Origin: Psychroserpens luteus
Lineage (GTDB): Bacteria; Bacteroidota; Bacteroidia; Flavobacteriales; Flavobacteriaceae
Length of the DNA: 64,000 nt
Reading direction: 5' to 3'
NCBI RefSeq assembly: GCF_015319355.1
Contig: NZ_JADILU010000003.1
Location: 124,001 to 188,000 of the forward strand
The translations under genes were made by a program, and so were the position numbers. This document shows positions 8,869 to 19,168 of this stretch, piece after piece (the first letter of the stretch is position 1; every line of letters begins with the position of its first letter). The notes beneath the pieces were generated by a model. That model had not been told where the DNA came from, did no database searches, and saw only the letters and a list, made by a program, of their open reading frames with translations.

Positions 8869-10099
8869 GTCTCAAAGACTCCACAGGATCCAGTTTCGCA
8901 GCTTTAATAGCAGGATAAGAACCAGAAACAACAGCAACAATAAATGTAATAATACTGGCAGCAATCATAGCGCTCCAAGGGATCACAAAATTAAAATCTA
9001 CAATAGCTGCAAATCCGTAACCTAAAAGAATCCCTAGAATAATACCAAGAATACCTCCAAACTGTCCAATAATAATGGTTTCAATAAAAAACTGAAACGC
9101 AATTGTTCCACTTTTAGCACCTAAGGCTTTACGTACACCAATTTCTCGTGTGCGTTCAGAAACCGAAACCAGCATCATATTAAATAACGCAATGGTAGAA
9201 CCAAAAATGGTGATAATACTTATAAACCATGCAGCAGTTGATAGGTAACCTGTAATAGAACCAATTCTATTAATGAGGTCATCACTACTCTCAATACCAA
9301 AGTTGTTTTCTTCAATAGGATTCAAACCTCTAATATTTCTAAACAAAACGATGGCTTCATCTTGAGCACCTTCAAGCATGTCTTTTTTGTCTGTTTTTAC
9401 ACTCAAACTATAATTTATGTTTGCATTTGTATAAATCGTTCTTGCCTTTTGAAGTGGCATTAAGACTCTTAAATCTTGATTGTTACCAAACGTAGAACCT
9501 TTTTCTTTAAGCACACCAATCACTTTAAATTTTGCGCCTCTAATACTAATGGTTTGGTTTATTGGGTTCACATCTGCTAATAATGCTTTTTGTAAATCAC
9601 TACCAATCACGCAAACACTATTGTTGTTTTTTACATCAAAATAATTTAATGCACGACCAGAAGCAACTTCCAATCCAGAATTTGGGATAAAATTCTCATT
9701 AACACCAAAAACCTGAACTTCAGGATCTGTTTTCTCATTTTCATATTTCACTTCTGCAGTTCGTGTACCTTGAAATGAAAGTGATGTGCTGGTAAACGGA
9801 AAATTATAATCTTCCTCAAAAGTTTTTACTTGTCTGTAGTTGATAACAGGATTTATCTTTTGATCATCATTAGAACGTCGTTGCGACGTAAAATCATAAC
9901 GTTGTATATTAAAAGTATTTGCTCCCATTGAGGAAAAATCACTGGAAATCGTATTCTCTAGCGCAGAAACAGCACTTAAAATACCTACTAATGCAGTAAT
10001 TCCTATAGCAATAATTAAAATGGTAAGTATGGTACGAAGCAATTGACTTCTAATAGAATCAAAGGCAATACGGATATTTTCTCTAACTAATGAAAACAT
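8861..10099 (-). CDS. MacB/FtsX-type ABC transporter permease
   Basis: A 412-residue permease with the MacB layout: one N-terminal membrane helix (residues about 20-42, ILTILIIAIGITALVGILSA), a large periplasmic MacB_PCD domain (about 50-270), then three C-terminal helices of the FtsX domain (about 285-310, 335-360 and 370-395). The coupling motif REIGVRKALGA and the ending PAIKAAKLDPVESLR are both present. No ATP-binding subunit or membrane-fusion protein lies in the window, so it must pair with products encoded elsewhere. It overlaps the AraC/GyrI regulator. Likely substrates are lipids, peptides or drugs. Confidence 0.93.
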   Translation of the reverse strand: MFSLVRENIRIAFDSIRSQLLRTILTILIIAIGITALVGILSAVSALENTISSDFSSMGANTFNIQRYDFTSQRRSNDDQKINPVINYRQVKTFEEDYNFPFTSTSLSFQGTRTAEVKYENEKTDPEVQVFGVNENFIPNSGLEVASGRALNYFDVKNNNSVCVIGSDLQKALLADVNPINQTISIRGAKFKVIGVLKEKGSTFGNNQDLRVLMPLQKARTIYTNANINYSLSVKTDKKDMLEGAQDEAIVLFRNIRGLNPIEENNFGIESSDDLINRIGSITGYLSTAAWFISIITIFGSTIALFNMMLVSVSERTREIGVRKALGAKSGTIAFQFFIETIIIGQFGGILGIILGILLGYGFAAIVDFNFVIPWSAMIAASIITFIVAVVSGSYPAIKAAKLDPVESLRHE

Positions 10100-10181
10100 A
10101 AAGATCTTTAATGTTGGTTGCGTTTTATAATAAGACTACAAAACAACTATAAAGTTACCATAAAATTCAATTATCTTCTGC

Positions 10182-10208
10182 TTGCCTATAAAAATTATAA
10201 TATTTTTG
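10182..10208 (+). promoter_or_regulatory. possible hisS promoter
   Basis: TATTTTTG at 10201-10208 matches the Bacteroidota -7 element. The nearest TTG (10182-10184) is only 16 nt upstream, shorter than the 19-20 nt seen at the other promoters here, so the call is tentative. It lies 90 nt before hisS, and a CTTCGGAA motif (10246-10253) falls between. Confidence 0.4.
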
Positions 10209-10297
10209 TGAAGAATTAAGATTAACAATATGTCTATTTTATTTTCTTCGGAAATTTTATAAGACAGACTAAATAGAGATTCTCACTTTAGTGAGAA

Positions 10298-11941
10298 ATG
10301 AATATGGCACAAAAACCAAGCATCCCAAAAGGAACAAGAGATTTTAATCCGCAAGAAGTCGCAAAGCGAAACTATATTTTTAATACAATAAGGTCGAAGT
10401 TTGAGATTTTCGGATTTCAACCTATAGAAACACCTAGTTTTGAAAACTCAGACACCTTGATGGGTAAATATGGAGAAGAAGGTGATCGCTTGATTTTTAA
10501 GATTTTGAATAGTGGAGATTATTTTAAAGATTTAAGAAAGAATGATGTAAAAACAGCTGTTCGTGTATCTAATTTTTTCGGAGTTTATGATAAAATTTTA
10601 CGCTCAATAAATGAAGATATGAATTTCGAAGAAGTTCTTATTGAATCTATAAATGCTTATTTTGAAAAAGAGGATGAAGCTTTTAAAGACATACTAAAAA
10701 AGACTTTTACATTATTTGAAAAGGACTTTTTTAATTATGAAGAACTAAATTCTGTAGGAAAGGAAAGTGTTAAACAAGATGCATTCTTGGCTTTTTATAA
10801 TGAATATTTAGAAACGTATTCCTTAAACTCGAATAAAATAACTTCTAGTATTTCAGAGAAAGCCTTGCGTTACGACTTAACAGTACCATTCGCAAGATAC
10901 GTTGTACAACACCAAAACGAAATTGACTTTCCATTTAAACGTTATCAAATTCAACCCGTTTGGAGAGCAGATCGTCCACAAAAAGGTCGTTTTAGAGAAT
11001 TTTTTCAATGTGATGCAGATGTTGTTGGGAGTGATTCTTTATGGCAAGAAGTAGAATTTATACAATTGTATGATGCAGTTTTTTCGGCTTTAAAACTAGA
11101 TGGTGTTACCATAAAAATCAATAACCGTAAAATTCTTTCTGGTATTGCTGAAGTTATTGGAGCTCAAGATAAACTCATTGATTTTACGGTGGCTTTAGAT
11201 AAGTTGGATAAAATAGGAGAGGAGAAGGTAAAAGACGAAATGCGTAGTAAAGGAATTTCCGAAGAGGGTATTGCAAAGCTTCAACCGTTGTTTACTTTAA
11301 AGGGTGATTTTGGAAATCAAATAGAAGAATTAAAAACGATTCTTAATACTTCCGAAGAAGGAAAAAAAGGAATTGAAGAATTAGAATTTATAAATAAAGG
11401 GATTGCAACTTTAGGTTTAAAAACTGCAACATTGCAATTGGATGTAACGCTTGCTCGCGGACTCAATTATTACACAGGTGCAATTTTTGAAGTTGCTGCT
11501 CCAGAAGGTGTAAAAATGGGATCTATTGGTGGAGGAGGTCGTTATGATGATTTGACTGGAATTTTCGGACTCAAAGACATGAGTGGAGTTGGGATTAGTT
11601 TTGGTCTTGACCGAATTGCATTGGTGCTTGAAGATTTAGGATTGTTTCCTGAAACGATCACCAATACGGTAAAAGTACTCTTCATTAATTTTGGAGAAGC
11701 CGAAGCTATGGCAAGCATGAAAGCGATTAAAGCTTTGAGAGAAGCTGGAGTAAGTGCAGAGTTGTTTCCTGATAATAAAAAAACAATCAAGCAGTTTAAT
11801 TATGCAAATAAGCGTAACATTCCGTATGTGATTTTATTGGGTGAAACTGAAATGGCGAATCATACATTCACATTAAAGAATATGAATACTGGAGATCAGC
11901 AAGAGCTTTCTTTAGAACAGCTAATTGCTGAAGTGAAATAA
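10298..11941 (+). CDS. hisS: histidyl-tRNA synthetase with internal insertion
   Basis: A 547-residue class II synthetase charging tRNA-His. Motif 1 region ([17 protein letters not shown]), HisA-type signature ([13 protein letters not shown]), motif 2 ([20 protein letters not shown]) and motif 3 ([11 protein letters not shown]) are present, followed by the anticodon-binding domain (about 450-547). Typical bacterial enzymes are about 420-460 residues. The extra length is one block of roughly 80-100 residues between ILNSGDYF (about 75) and SEKALRYD (about 186), rich in Phe, Glu, Lys and Asp. Frame and motifs stay intact on both sides, so it is a true insertion, not a frameshift. A second ATG at 10304 is an equally possible start. 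Confidence 0.96.
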   Translation: MNMAQKPSIPKGTRDFNPQEVAKRNYIFNTIRSKFEIFGFQPIETPSFENSDTLMGKYGEEGDRLIFKILNSGDYFKDLRKNDVKTAVRVSNFFGVYDKILRSINEDMNFEEVLIESINAYFEKEDEAFKDILKKTFTLFEKDFFNYEELNSVGKESVKQDAFLAFYNEYLETYSLNSNKITSSISEKALRYDLTVPFARYVVQHQNEIDFPFKRYQIQPVWRADRPQKGRFREFFQCDADVVGSDSLWQEVEFIQLYDAVFSALKLDGVTIKINNRKILSGIAEVIGAQDKLIDFTVALDKLDKIGEEKVKDEMRSKGISEEGIAKLQPLFTLKGDFGNQIEELKTILNTSEEGKKGIEELEFINKGIATLGLKTATLQLDVTLARGLNYYTGAIFEVAAPEGVKMGSIGGGGRYDDLTGIFGLKDMSGVGISFGLDRIALVLEDLGLFPETITNTVKVLFINFGEAEAMASMKAIKALREAGVSAELFPDNKKTIKQFNYANKRNIPYVILLGETEMANHTFTLKNMNTGDQQELSLEQLIAEVK

Positions 11942-11975
11942 AATTTCCGAAGAAAAAATAAAAACATTTAAAATT

Positions 11976-12013
11976 AAAAAGCCTCTTTCCAATTAAGGAT
12001 TGAGGCTTTTTTT
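11976..12013. terminator. bidirectional terminator after hisS
   Basis: A stem AAAAAGCCTC...GAGGCTTTTT with an A-run on the left and a T-run on the right, between hisS (+) and a convergent secreted-protein gene (-). It can end transcripts from both sides. Confidence 0.85.
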
Positions 12014-12045
12014 AGTTAAGATTTTGTTAGATTTGGGAATCTATT

Positions 12046-15000
12046 TTACTTGACTAGAACTTTCTTAGATAGCAAACCGCTTAAAGTATTTATCTTAAGA
12101 ATGTAAGTTCCAGCGCTAAGGTTCTTAACTAAGTATTCAGAATAGTCTAATTCTGAAATGTCATTGATTTTTGTGATTTCTTGTCCGATGATGCTATACA
12201 ACTCAATAGACTTCACATCAACAAAATTAGGGTTATATAAGGCAATGCTTTGGGTATTTAAATTATAGAAAACATCAATTGTATTTAGCTTTGTTTCATC
12301 AACGTTTAGTGCATTTATATAACTAAATGTTAACTCAAACCTATCTAAATAGGTGCCAGCTTGCAAGGTGAATTGAAAATCTCCTGCTCTAAGATTATGG
12401 TAGGTGTTATTTTCTAAATCATGAACAAAAACTCCAATGGTGTTTGGTACATTTTCTAATTCATCTATTCTGATCGTGTTAAGTCCGCTGCTATTAGATT
12501 TGATTCCTAAAGGATACACACTATCGGGATTTACTTCGTTACTTCCTTGAATTGTGTATTTCTCATCATCAATCATCCAAAACAAGTCATCCATTTGGTT
12601 ATCGTAGATTTCTGCATCGTAAGCCCAATCAAAACCCGTAGTGGTTGCTTCGTCAATTGTTAGTAGTAATTGTCTGTGAATGACATTAGAAGAGTTGAAT
12701 CCAATTCTAAATTTCATACGTTCATCTATAGCTTCATTATCATCATTAGCACTTGTTGAAGCGTCGTTAGTTCTTACAAATACAGAGCTGTCTGCACCTG
12801 TAGTTTTCTCCATTTTAAATTCTCGTTGACCATTATTAAAATTAATAGCACCTGAAGATTCACCTATAACAAAGAAACCTTGACTCACCGGAATGTATTT
12901 ACCTGGAACTCTTGATGGAGCTCCACCTGTACCTATATTTGGGTCAGTTGATCCATGAGAAGGAGCAGCAACACCACCAGAAAAGTTGTAAGTAGCATAG
13001 CCACCTTGGTAATTTGATGCATTATGACTTCCGCCTCCCCAATGTTCCCAGTAATATAGAGTTCCGCTAATTAAAGGGCTTCCGTTAGTCGTTTCATTGT
13101 TTGGTCCATTATCTCTAATAAATGTATTTGCATTAATTGCAGAAGGGTATGGGTTACCAACCAGATAATCATGTCCAGCATTAAGTGTTAAGTTGATATC
13201 TCCATTATTTGGTTTTCCTAAGAATACATAATTTTGTTGATCTATAATTGTACCAGATCCAGGACCTTTCATCGTAAACCCTTCACCTGTAAAAATAGAA
13301 CCGTTTTTTCTCACATGTTGCCATGCAGAGAAATCATAGTCGGGATGATTAGCAAATTTCCAAATCCAATAATCTGCAATGCTTATTGTTGAGCCATCTG
13401 CTCCATCATAGCCTGAGCTAATAAAGTTGACTGGGTTTTCGCCATCATACATCACATCTGTAACCGAGTATGAATTATTATTTGTTGTAAGATTCATTTT
13501 ACCAACAGGTGAGGACCAATAATTGTAGGTATAGTTATCTGCACTGCCTTGTTGATCTTTTTCAAGCGAACCAGATGAAGATGGATCTAAATCACTACCT
13601 GTATTTTGTATAAGTTGCGATTGTCCTTCAAGGTCAATTTTACCATCAAGTTTTAAGTAATGAGATACTGTTAAGCTATTTCCTGCAGCAGTATCTGTAT
13701 GGTTTCCATCTACAGTTAATTGGGCATCATCTCCAATATATAATCCTAGAACCTGTCTATTTCTACCTAAAACGGTTTCTGTATCAATGGTAACGTCATG
13801 ATTAATTTTAACGATATTCCAATTGATTGGTGTTGTACCATCAACAATAGATAACGCATTTGGTAAGGTTTGTATCGTATGATTTTTCCATGTTGTTTCT
13901 TCTGTCCAATCACCATTTGTTTCAGTCTCATAAGGTAAAGGTGCAGTTTGATTATCTACAGTATCTAAGAATTTTAATTCACCTTGATGATCATTACCAG
14001 ATGCATCTTCAGTATTTAAATAGGTGTATGTTGTCATTGGGTAATATCCAGCTAATAATTCCCAAGGAATTGCAGCAACATCATTTTTAGTAATAGTTGT
14101 TGGTAATTTTTTACCAGCTACAAATGAGATGTTTTCTTCAATTTCCTGATTCATTAAAAAACGTAACTGATGAGGCGTAAGCGCTGTTTCCCAAATCCTT
14201 ACTTCATCTATATGTCCTTTAAAATGATTTTGAGGCGTGATATTACCTGCAGCAGCAATAAAAAATGATTCACTATTGTTTGTAGGAGGTGTTCTGTTGC
14301 CTGAAGCATCTTCAACTCCATCAATATATAATTTTACAGTTGTACCATCATAGATAGCAGCAACATGATGCCACTCGTTATCTGGAATTTCTGTGTTACC
14401 TGTTATAGTTTGTGTGTTACCGTTTTTCCAAGAGAGCTCTAAACGATTGTTGTTTAATATTTTAAAATCATAGCCTTGAGAGTAAGATTCATCTCTTTTA
14501 GAAATAATAGAACAGTTCGTGTTTTCTCTTTTTGTCCATGCTGAAATTGTAAAACCGGAAGCATTTAGATTTAAAGCATCTTCCATATCTATATAACTTT
14601 CTAGGCCATTAAAATAAATGGAACGTTCAAAGTTTTCTTCGTTAGCAAAAGCAAATGTGATGTACTCAGTTCCGTCAAAATCATAATCTGTTTGTAGATT
14701 ACCGTTTTCATCAAGAGACATAGCTCTATAATTTGAAGTAGCATCAAATTTATCGGTTTTAGAAATAAACATGTAGTAATTTCCAAGAGGTGATGCATTT
14801 CTAATGGTGCTTTGAGGTATACTCACTTTTACTTTAGGTATATTACCACCAGTTTCTTTTACTTTCCAAACACGTTGCATGGCTGTAAAAGACACATTTG
14901 TTGTTAGAGAAGGAGAGATGCCAGCACTCAAATTTACATTAACTGTTGAAGACGTTAAGTTAATATCAGTGTTATTATGTCCCCAAACTAGAAATGCTCT

Positions 15001-15372
15001 ATCATTAAAATTTGATGTATTACTCGATTGCTTTAATGTCGTGTTATCAAGAGTGTTTGTTAATTCTATAGATAAAAACCCGCTAATTGGTCCAATAGCA
15101 TCAGTTACTATCTTTTGATTTTTAGATTGCTTTTGGTTAATTAGTAAAGCATCATCTCTACCAATACCATTGATATTATGATTGTAGTCGGAGTCTGAAT
15201 TAGAGTCCCAAATAATTGTTCCTTGAGAATCTTTATAATCAAAAGTGTCATCTAAAATATTAGATATAGAAGTATCAAATATGGTATTAGTAATGGTCTC
15301 AACATTTTCTTGTGAAAATATAAGATGATTGACTACCAAGAGTAGTACAAATAAGTAGGTGATTTTTCTCAT
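12046..15372 (-). CDS. T9SS-secreted LamG-domain surface protein
   Basis: A large extracellular protein. The start chosen is the ATG at 15370-15372, because it is directly followed by a signal peptide (RKITYLFVLLLVVNHLIFSQ); the frame stays open to 15435 but that extension is not signal-like. That gives 1108 residues. A concanavalin-like LamG domain (about residues 250-420: GFTISAWTKRE, WHHVAAIYDGTTVKLYIDG, GHIDEVRIWETAL) is expected to bind glycans. A long beta-rich region follows. The C-terminus is a type A sorting domain (NLSAGTYILKINTLSGLLSK) for type IX secretion and cell-surface attachment. Likely role: adhesion or polysaccharide binding. Confidence 0.9.
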   Translation of the reverse strand: MRKITYLFVLLLVVNHLIFSQENVETITNTIFDTSISNILDDTFDYKDSQGTIIWDSNSDSDYNHNINGIGRDDALLINQKQSKNQKIVTDAIGPISGFLSIELTNTLDNTTLKQSSNTSNFNDRAFLVWGHNNTDINLTSSTVNVNLSAGISPSLTTNVSFTAMQRVWKVKETGGNIPKVKVSIPQSTIRNASPLGNYYMFISKTDKFDATSNYRAMSLDENGNLQTDYDFDGTEYITFAFANEENFERSIYFNGLESYIDMEDALNLNASGFTISAWTKRENTNCSIISKRDESYSQGYDFKILNNNRLELSWKNGNTQTITGNTEIPDNEWHHVAAIYDGTTVKLYIDGVEDASGNRTPPTNNSESFFIAAAGNITPQNHFKGHIDEVRIWETALTPHQLRFLMNQEIEENISFVAGKKLPTTITKNDVAAIPWELLAGYYPMTTYTYLNTEDASGNDHQGELKFLDTVDNQTAPLPYETETNGDWTEETTWKNHTIQTLPNALSIVDGTTPINWNIVKINHDVTIDTETVLGRNRQVLGLYIGDDAQLTVDGNHTDTAAGNSLTVSHYLKLDGKIDLEGQSQLIQNTGSDLDPSSSGSLEKDQQGSADNYTYNYWSSPVGKMNLTTNNNSYSVTDVMYDGENPVNFISSGYDGADGSTISIADYWIWKFANHPDYDFSAWQHVRKNGSIFTGEGFTMKGPGSGTIIDQQNYVFLGKPNNGDINLTLNAGHDYLVGNPYPSAINANTFIRDNGPNNETTNGSPLISGTLYYWEHWGGGSHNASNYQGGYATYNFSGGVAAPSHGSTDPNIGTGGAPSRVPGKYIPVSQGFFVIGESSGAINFNNGQREFKMEKTTGADSSVFVRTNDASTSANDDNEAIDERMKFRIGFNSSNVIHRQLLLTIDEATTTGFDWAYDAEIYDNQMDDLFWMIDDEKYTIQGSNEVNPDSVYPLGIKSNSSGLNTIRIDELENVPNTIGVFVHDLENNTYHNLRAGDFQFTLQAGTYLDRFELTFSYINALNVDETKLNTIDVFYNLNTQSIALYNPNFVDVKSIELYSIIGQEITKINDISELDYSEYLVKNLSAGTYILKINTLSGLLSKKVLVK

Positions 15373-16203
15373 TAATTTGGGGTGTAATGATTTTATCAAA
15401 TAGTTTGGGGTTGTAAATATATAAATTAATTTCAAAAAACACTATAAAGAGTAAATAAATTCCGATGAAATGCATTTTTTTTGAAATTTCATAATATATT
15501 TGTAGGAATTTATTTACTAAAAATAAATTATATTACTATTTTGTGATTGATATAAGAGATTTTAAAATTTCGAAGGGTGCATGTTTTGGTTGTTGATTAA
15601 TTGAAAAACCGTAATCAACTTAAGCTATAAAGATTCAAGACAAAATTGATTATTTAAATCTGGGATTATTTATTTGAGGTAGATTAATGTTTAGGTAGAA
15701 TTACAGCAGCTACAAATTTTGTTTGCAACAATATAATGGTTATTCAGTAATGAAGTGTATTAGGGGAAAATCATCAGCCAAATCACTCAAAGTTATCAAA
15801 GTTTTAGCTCATGGTTAAGGGGATGCTAAGTCTTTGATTTTAAGATTAATTTTAGCATTATGGCAACCTCCAATTGAGGACTATTTACGTATCTTTAATA
15901 TCAATAAAAAATATGTGCTATGAAATCATTACATGAAATAAAAAACAGACTACAGCAATTTAGATTTGAGCAGTCGCAAAAGATCCAAAAGAATCATAAT
16001 ACGCAATCGAGAACGTTAATTTCTAAATCATTTTCTAAAGATGAAGATTTGTTTTTGTTTATATAAATGAGAACGTTTTAAGCTTTTAGAAAGATTACGA
16101 ATGTCGTTGAGTGTTTAATTCTAATTTATTTTGAAAATGCATATTCCTTTTTTTTATTTAGAAGATTAAATAACAACTAGTTTCCCATGAATTAGATTGT
16201 ATA
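15373..16203. other. gene-poor intergenic stretch
   Basis: No long reading frame is seen. A TATATTTG at 15495-15502 resembles a -7 promoter element but has no TTG at the right distance. At 15806-15870 the arms GATGCTAA and TTAGCATTA could form a hairpin. A 48-codon frame at 15920-16066 is listed separately. The remainder looks like decayed DNA next to the pseudogene. Confidence 0.6.
15920..16066 (+). CDS. possible small basic protein, 48 aa
   Basis: An ATG-initiated frame of 48 codons in an otherwise gene-poor stretch. The product is rich in Lys, Gln, Ser and Arg, probably helical, and ends with Leu-Phe-Leu-Phe-Ile. No signal peptide, family or neighbouring partner is evident. It may be a genuine small protein or chance; there is no independent support. 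Confidence 0.3.
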   Translation: MKSLHEIKNRLQQFRFEQSQKIQKNHNTQSRTLISKSFSKDEDLFLFI

Positions 16204-16206
16204 ATG

Positions 16207-16568
16207 ATGAACATTAATGAACTAGTTGATCATTTTAGCATCATATGAAAGAACCGAGATGAACAAGGTATTACTTACAAAGGAATGTTAGAGTTAACTC
16301 TAGACGAGAACAACAGAATACACGCTAGTTAGCTTATAAATAATAATCAAGAGCAATTTGGCACAGATTTTTTAAAGATAATACCTTGGTGATAAGCTTT
16401 AATTATAAATGCGATAATACTCAAACTTACAAGGGTGTTGTTTTATACAAATGCATTACCAAAGATGTGTTGGGTGGCATTTGATCAGATAAATATGGAA
16501 ATCTGCTGTAACTTGTTGAAGAACGCTGTTATAGAATAGGTTCGGGAAAAAGTGCAATGGTGAATTAA
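16207..16568 (+). pseudogene. decayed homologue of the small protein gene at 57783-58142
   Basis: Read in frame from ATG 16207 this aligns along nearly its whole length with the 119-residue protein at 57783-58142. Matching blocks include TYKGMLELTLDENNRIHA (intact copy YKGILTLSLDENHRIQA), LINNNQ, the region LVISFNYK, then YKGVVLYKCITKDVLGG and RCYRIG. It is broken by four in-frame stops and one frameshift near 16371-16376: a TGA at residue 15, a TAG where the intact copy has Trp, a TGA at a second Trp and a TAA at a Tyr. It is therefore non-functional. It lies outside the island that carries the intact copy. Confidence 0.85.
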
Positions 16569-17142
16569 GGTTAGTTCAAAAATAAAAATTGCCACTTCAG
16601 TAAATAGTAATCCAATAGATTTTTAAAAAAAATATAAATGCCTTTATAAAAAGACTTTTAAACGGTCAAGTATTTTAAATAAATTTGATAATTAATCCTC
16701 ATTGAAAGCCTTATTTAGGTTCAAATTACATATTTAAACGAAATAAGGTAAATTTTTGTAAGAAAATAAAGCAAATGATTAATTTAATATTGTAATATTT
16801 TTATTACAATATTAAGCTTCACATCATTTTTTATTCAGGCTTGTAGAAACTTAAATTCATCTAAACAATTTTTAAGTTTTTTTTAGTTCTCAAGTTGAAT
16901 TTGTTCCTGGTTTTTATAGATTTTAAGAGATATTGCTATCTAAATAATTAGAAATTTATGTTCAATATTACAGTCTATTCAAGACTAGTTTCATGATGCA
17001 ATCTTAACATGTGTTGCTGAATTTTCTTACAAATACAGCTGTTTTAACCCAGATAAAGTGACTGTCATTTATCGGTTTTATAAATTAAATCACTGATAGT
17101 TAATAATTAATGCGTTACTTGCAGTACCCAAATCTTAACAAT
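16569..17142. other. intergenic stretch without genes
   Basis: Very AT-rich with no credible reading frame. A small inverted repeat, TAATATTGTAATA/TATTACAATATTA, lies near 16785-16815. Nothing else is seen up to the start of the next secreted protein. Confidence 0.5.
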
Positions 17143-18720
17143 ATGAAAATTATTTATCCTACTTTGTTAGCGATGGTTTTTGGAATAACTACCAATGCCC
17201 AAGATCTAACAAAAACGATGCACGTTAGTGCAGGTACATCAGTGTATGTATCATCAGCGACCACTGTTTCTGCTGATCAAATCAATTTAAAATCAACGTC
17301 TGATAGCTTTTCCACATTATTTCTTGATGAGGATTTGGATCCTTCGCTCGTCGTTAATTACGATCGTTACGTAGATGTCATCGGTTCTTCTGGTCAAAAT
17401 GGAGGTAACGATTTGATTTCTATGCCTATAAAAGAAGCTGGGATTGTTACTGTTAGTAACTTTTTAAGTTACACAGATGGTACAGACGCTAATTCTGTGG
17501 TCATTCCAAATGCACCTTCATTGCCAACGCTTTATGCTTTTGGACCTTACAGCAATACGACTCAAAATTATATCAATTATAATACAGCCAATGATGCTGA
17601 TGTAGAACTTAAAAGAGGTGTTGGTTACAGAGCTGCAAGTTATACGGGACAAACTGTACGATTTACAGGTAAGGTATCTAGAGTAACAGAAACTGTAGAT
17701 ATTTCCACTAATACTAATTCATGGAATGCAGTAGGAAATCCTTATCCAACATATATTAATTCTCTTCAGTTTTTATCTCAAAACTCAGCTGTATTAGATC
17801 CAAATGCAACCGCAATTTACGGTTACAACAGTGGAACTAATGTAGTTGAAGGTGCTGGTTCTTTTGGAAATTTTACAGTTATTAACAACTTAACCAATAG
17901 CAGTGTAAATATTGCTCCTGGTCAAGGGTTTATCGTAGCAAACAATCCTAGTAATGCTACTGGTCAAATAAGTTTTACATCTGCCATGAGAACTATTGTA
18001 GGTACAGACGATTTTATTTTAGGTAGAGAATCCAGCCAAAATGAAATGTTACGATTAAAAGTTGAAAATAATTCAAAAGCGTATGCTACAGAAATTTATT
18101 TCAATGAAAATTCTACTCTAGGTTTAGATCCAGGATATGATGCAGCACTTTTTGATGGTGTCAGTAGCAATTTGGTTTTGTACTCTCAATTAGTAGATAA
18201 TAATCTTGGACGTAATATGTCAATACAAAGTCTTGGTTTTATTAGCTTAAATGATATCGTTATCCCTTTAGGTTTAAAAGCTAATCAAGGACAGCAAGTT
18301 ACATTTAGTATTGAAACAACAACATTGTCAGATGAGTATGATGTGTATTTAGAAGATAATCTTACAAACACATTTACGTTATTAAATACAAGTGATTATA
18401 GTTTTACACCCAATACTTCTATTGACGGTGCAGGACGTTTTTATCTTAGAATTGGATCACAAACACTCTCTATTAATGAATTAAATAAAGAAAACCTGCA
18501 AATCATCGCCAGTGAGCAAACGGTTTATATTAAAGGTTTACTTTTAGCAGATTCAAAGGTGTCAATTTATGACATTCAAGGACGTTTAATATCAACAACA
18601 TCACTAAAACAAGGCTCAAATTCTAATACAATTGAAACAAATAACTTAAGTAGCGGAATCTACGTTGTGAAATTAAAAAATGAAGAGCAAGAGCGAACTA
18701 CAAAAGTGATTCTTCAATAA
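17143..18720 (+). CDS. T9SS-secreted hypothetical protein
   Basis: A secreted protein of 525 residues from the ATG at 17143, chosen because a signal peptide follows directly (KIIYPTLLAMVFGITTNAQ); the frame is open back to 17110 but those 11 residues precede the signal sequence. The body is beta-rich, with WNAVGNPYPTYINS and PGQGFIVANN, phrases common in large flavobacterial surface proteins. The C-terminus is a type A sorting domain (SIYDIQGRLISTTSL ... NLSSGIYVVKLKNEEQ). Transported through the type IX system; substrate or partner unknown. A terminator follows at 18801. Confidence 0.88.
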   Translation: MKIIYPTLLAMVFGITTNAQDLTKTMHVSAGTSVYVSSATTVSADQINLKSTSDSFSTLFLDEDLDPSLVVNYDRYVDVIGSSGQNGGNDLISMPIKEAGIVTVSNFLSYTDGTDANSVVIPNAPSLPTLYAFGPYSNTTQNYINYNTANDADVELKRGVGYRAASYTGQTVRFTGKVSRVTETVDISTNTNSWNAVGNPYPTYINSLQFLSQNSAVLDPNATAIYGYNSGTNVVEGAGSFGNFTVINNLTNSSVNIAPGQGFIVANNPSNATGQISFTSAMRTIVGTDDFILGRESSQNEMLRLKVENNSKAYATEIYFNENSTLGLDPGYDAALFDGVSSNLVLYSQLVDNNLGRNMSIQSLGFISLNDIVIPLGLKANQGQQVTFSIETTTLSDEYDVYLEDNLTNTFTLLNTSDYSFTPNTSIDGAGRFYLRIGSQTLSINELNKENLQIIASEQTVYIKGLLLADSKVSIYDIQGRLISTTSLKQGSNSNTIETNNLSSGIYVVKLKNEEQERTTKVILQ

Positions 18721-18800
18721 AAAATCAATCAATTTTAAAATTGTATACTAATCACCATACAATTTGATTTTAGACTAAATTTTGTTCTAAACAATAAATT

Positions 18801-18840
18801 AAAGCCTTCGGTATCATACATCGAAGGCTTTTTATTTTTA
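18801..18840 (+). terminator. rho-independent terminator
   Basis: Stem AAAGCCTTCG with CGAAGGCTTT around an 11-nt loop, followed by a T-rich tract, 80 nt after the secreted-protein stop. Confidence 0.85.
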
Positions 18841-19168
18841 ATGAGTCTTCACAAATCTTTTATTTAGAGTTTTAATACTGTAATTACAAAAAGGAGCTTA
18901 AACATTAATTTTCTCTTGTAATTTTTCTTTCTACGGAAATATAAAACATTCTAAACTGTACAAGCTTCATTGCGCTCATAGCTAATAAAAAAAAAGCTAA
19001 AGTTTCAGTAGTTAAAATTTCCGAAGTATCATTTCTACAGAAATAAACACAACAATATTAAACGAATGTCTTAACTGAGGCTGAATTCAAAACTGTTAAA
19101 AACCATCAAATTGAAATTTTGCGAGTTTTATTTTATAACTTTAATTTTCAATCAAAACTCAAAAATTT
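18841..19168. other. intergenic stretch
   Basis: No gene is seen. A CTTCGGAA-family motif (as TTCCGAAG) lies at 19019-19026, and the sequence up to the next start is AT-rich. No clear promoter with both elements was found. Confidence 0.5.
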
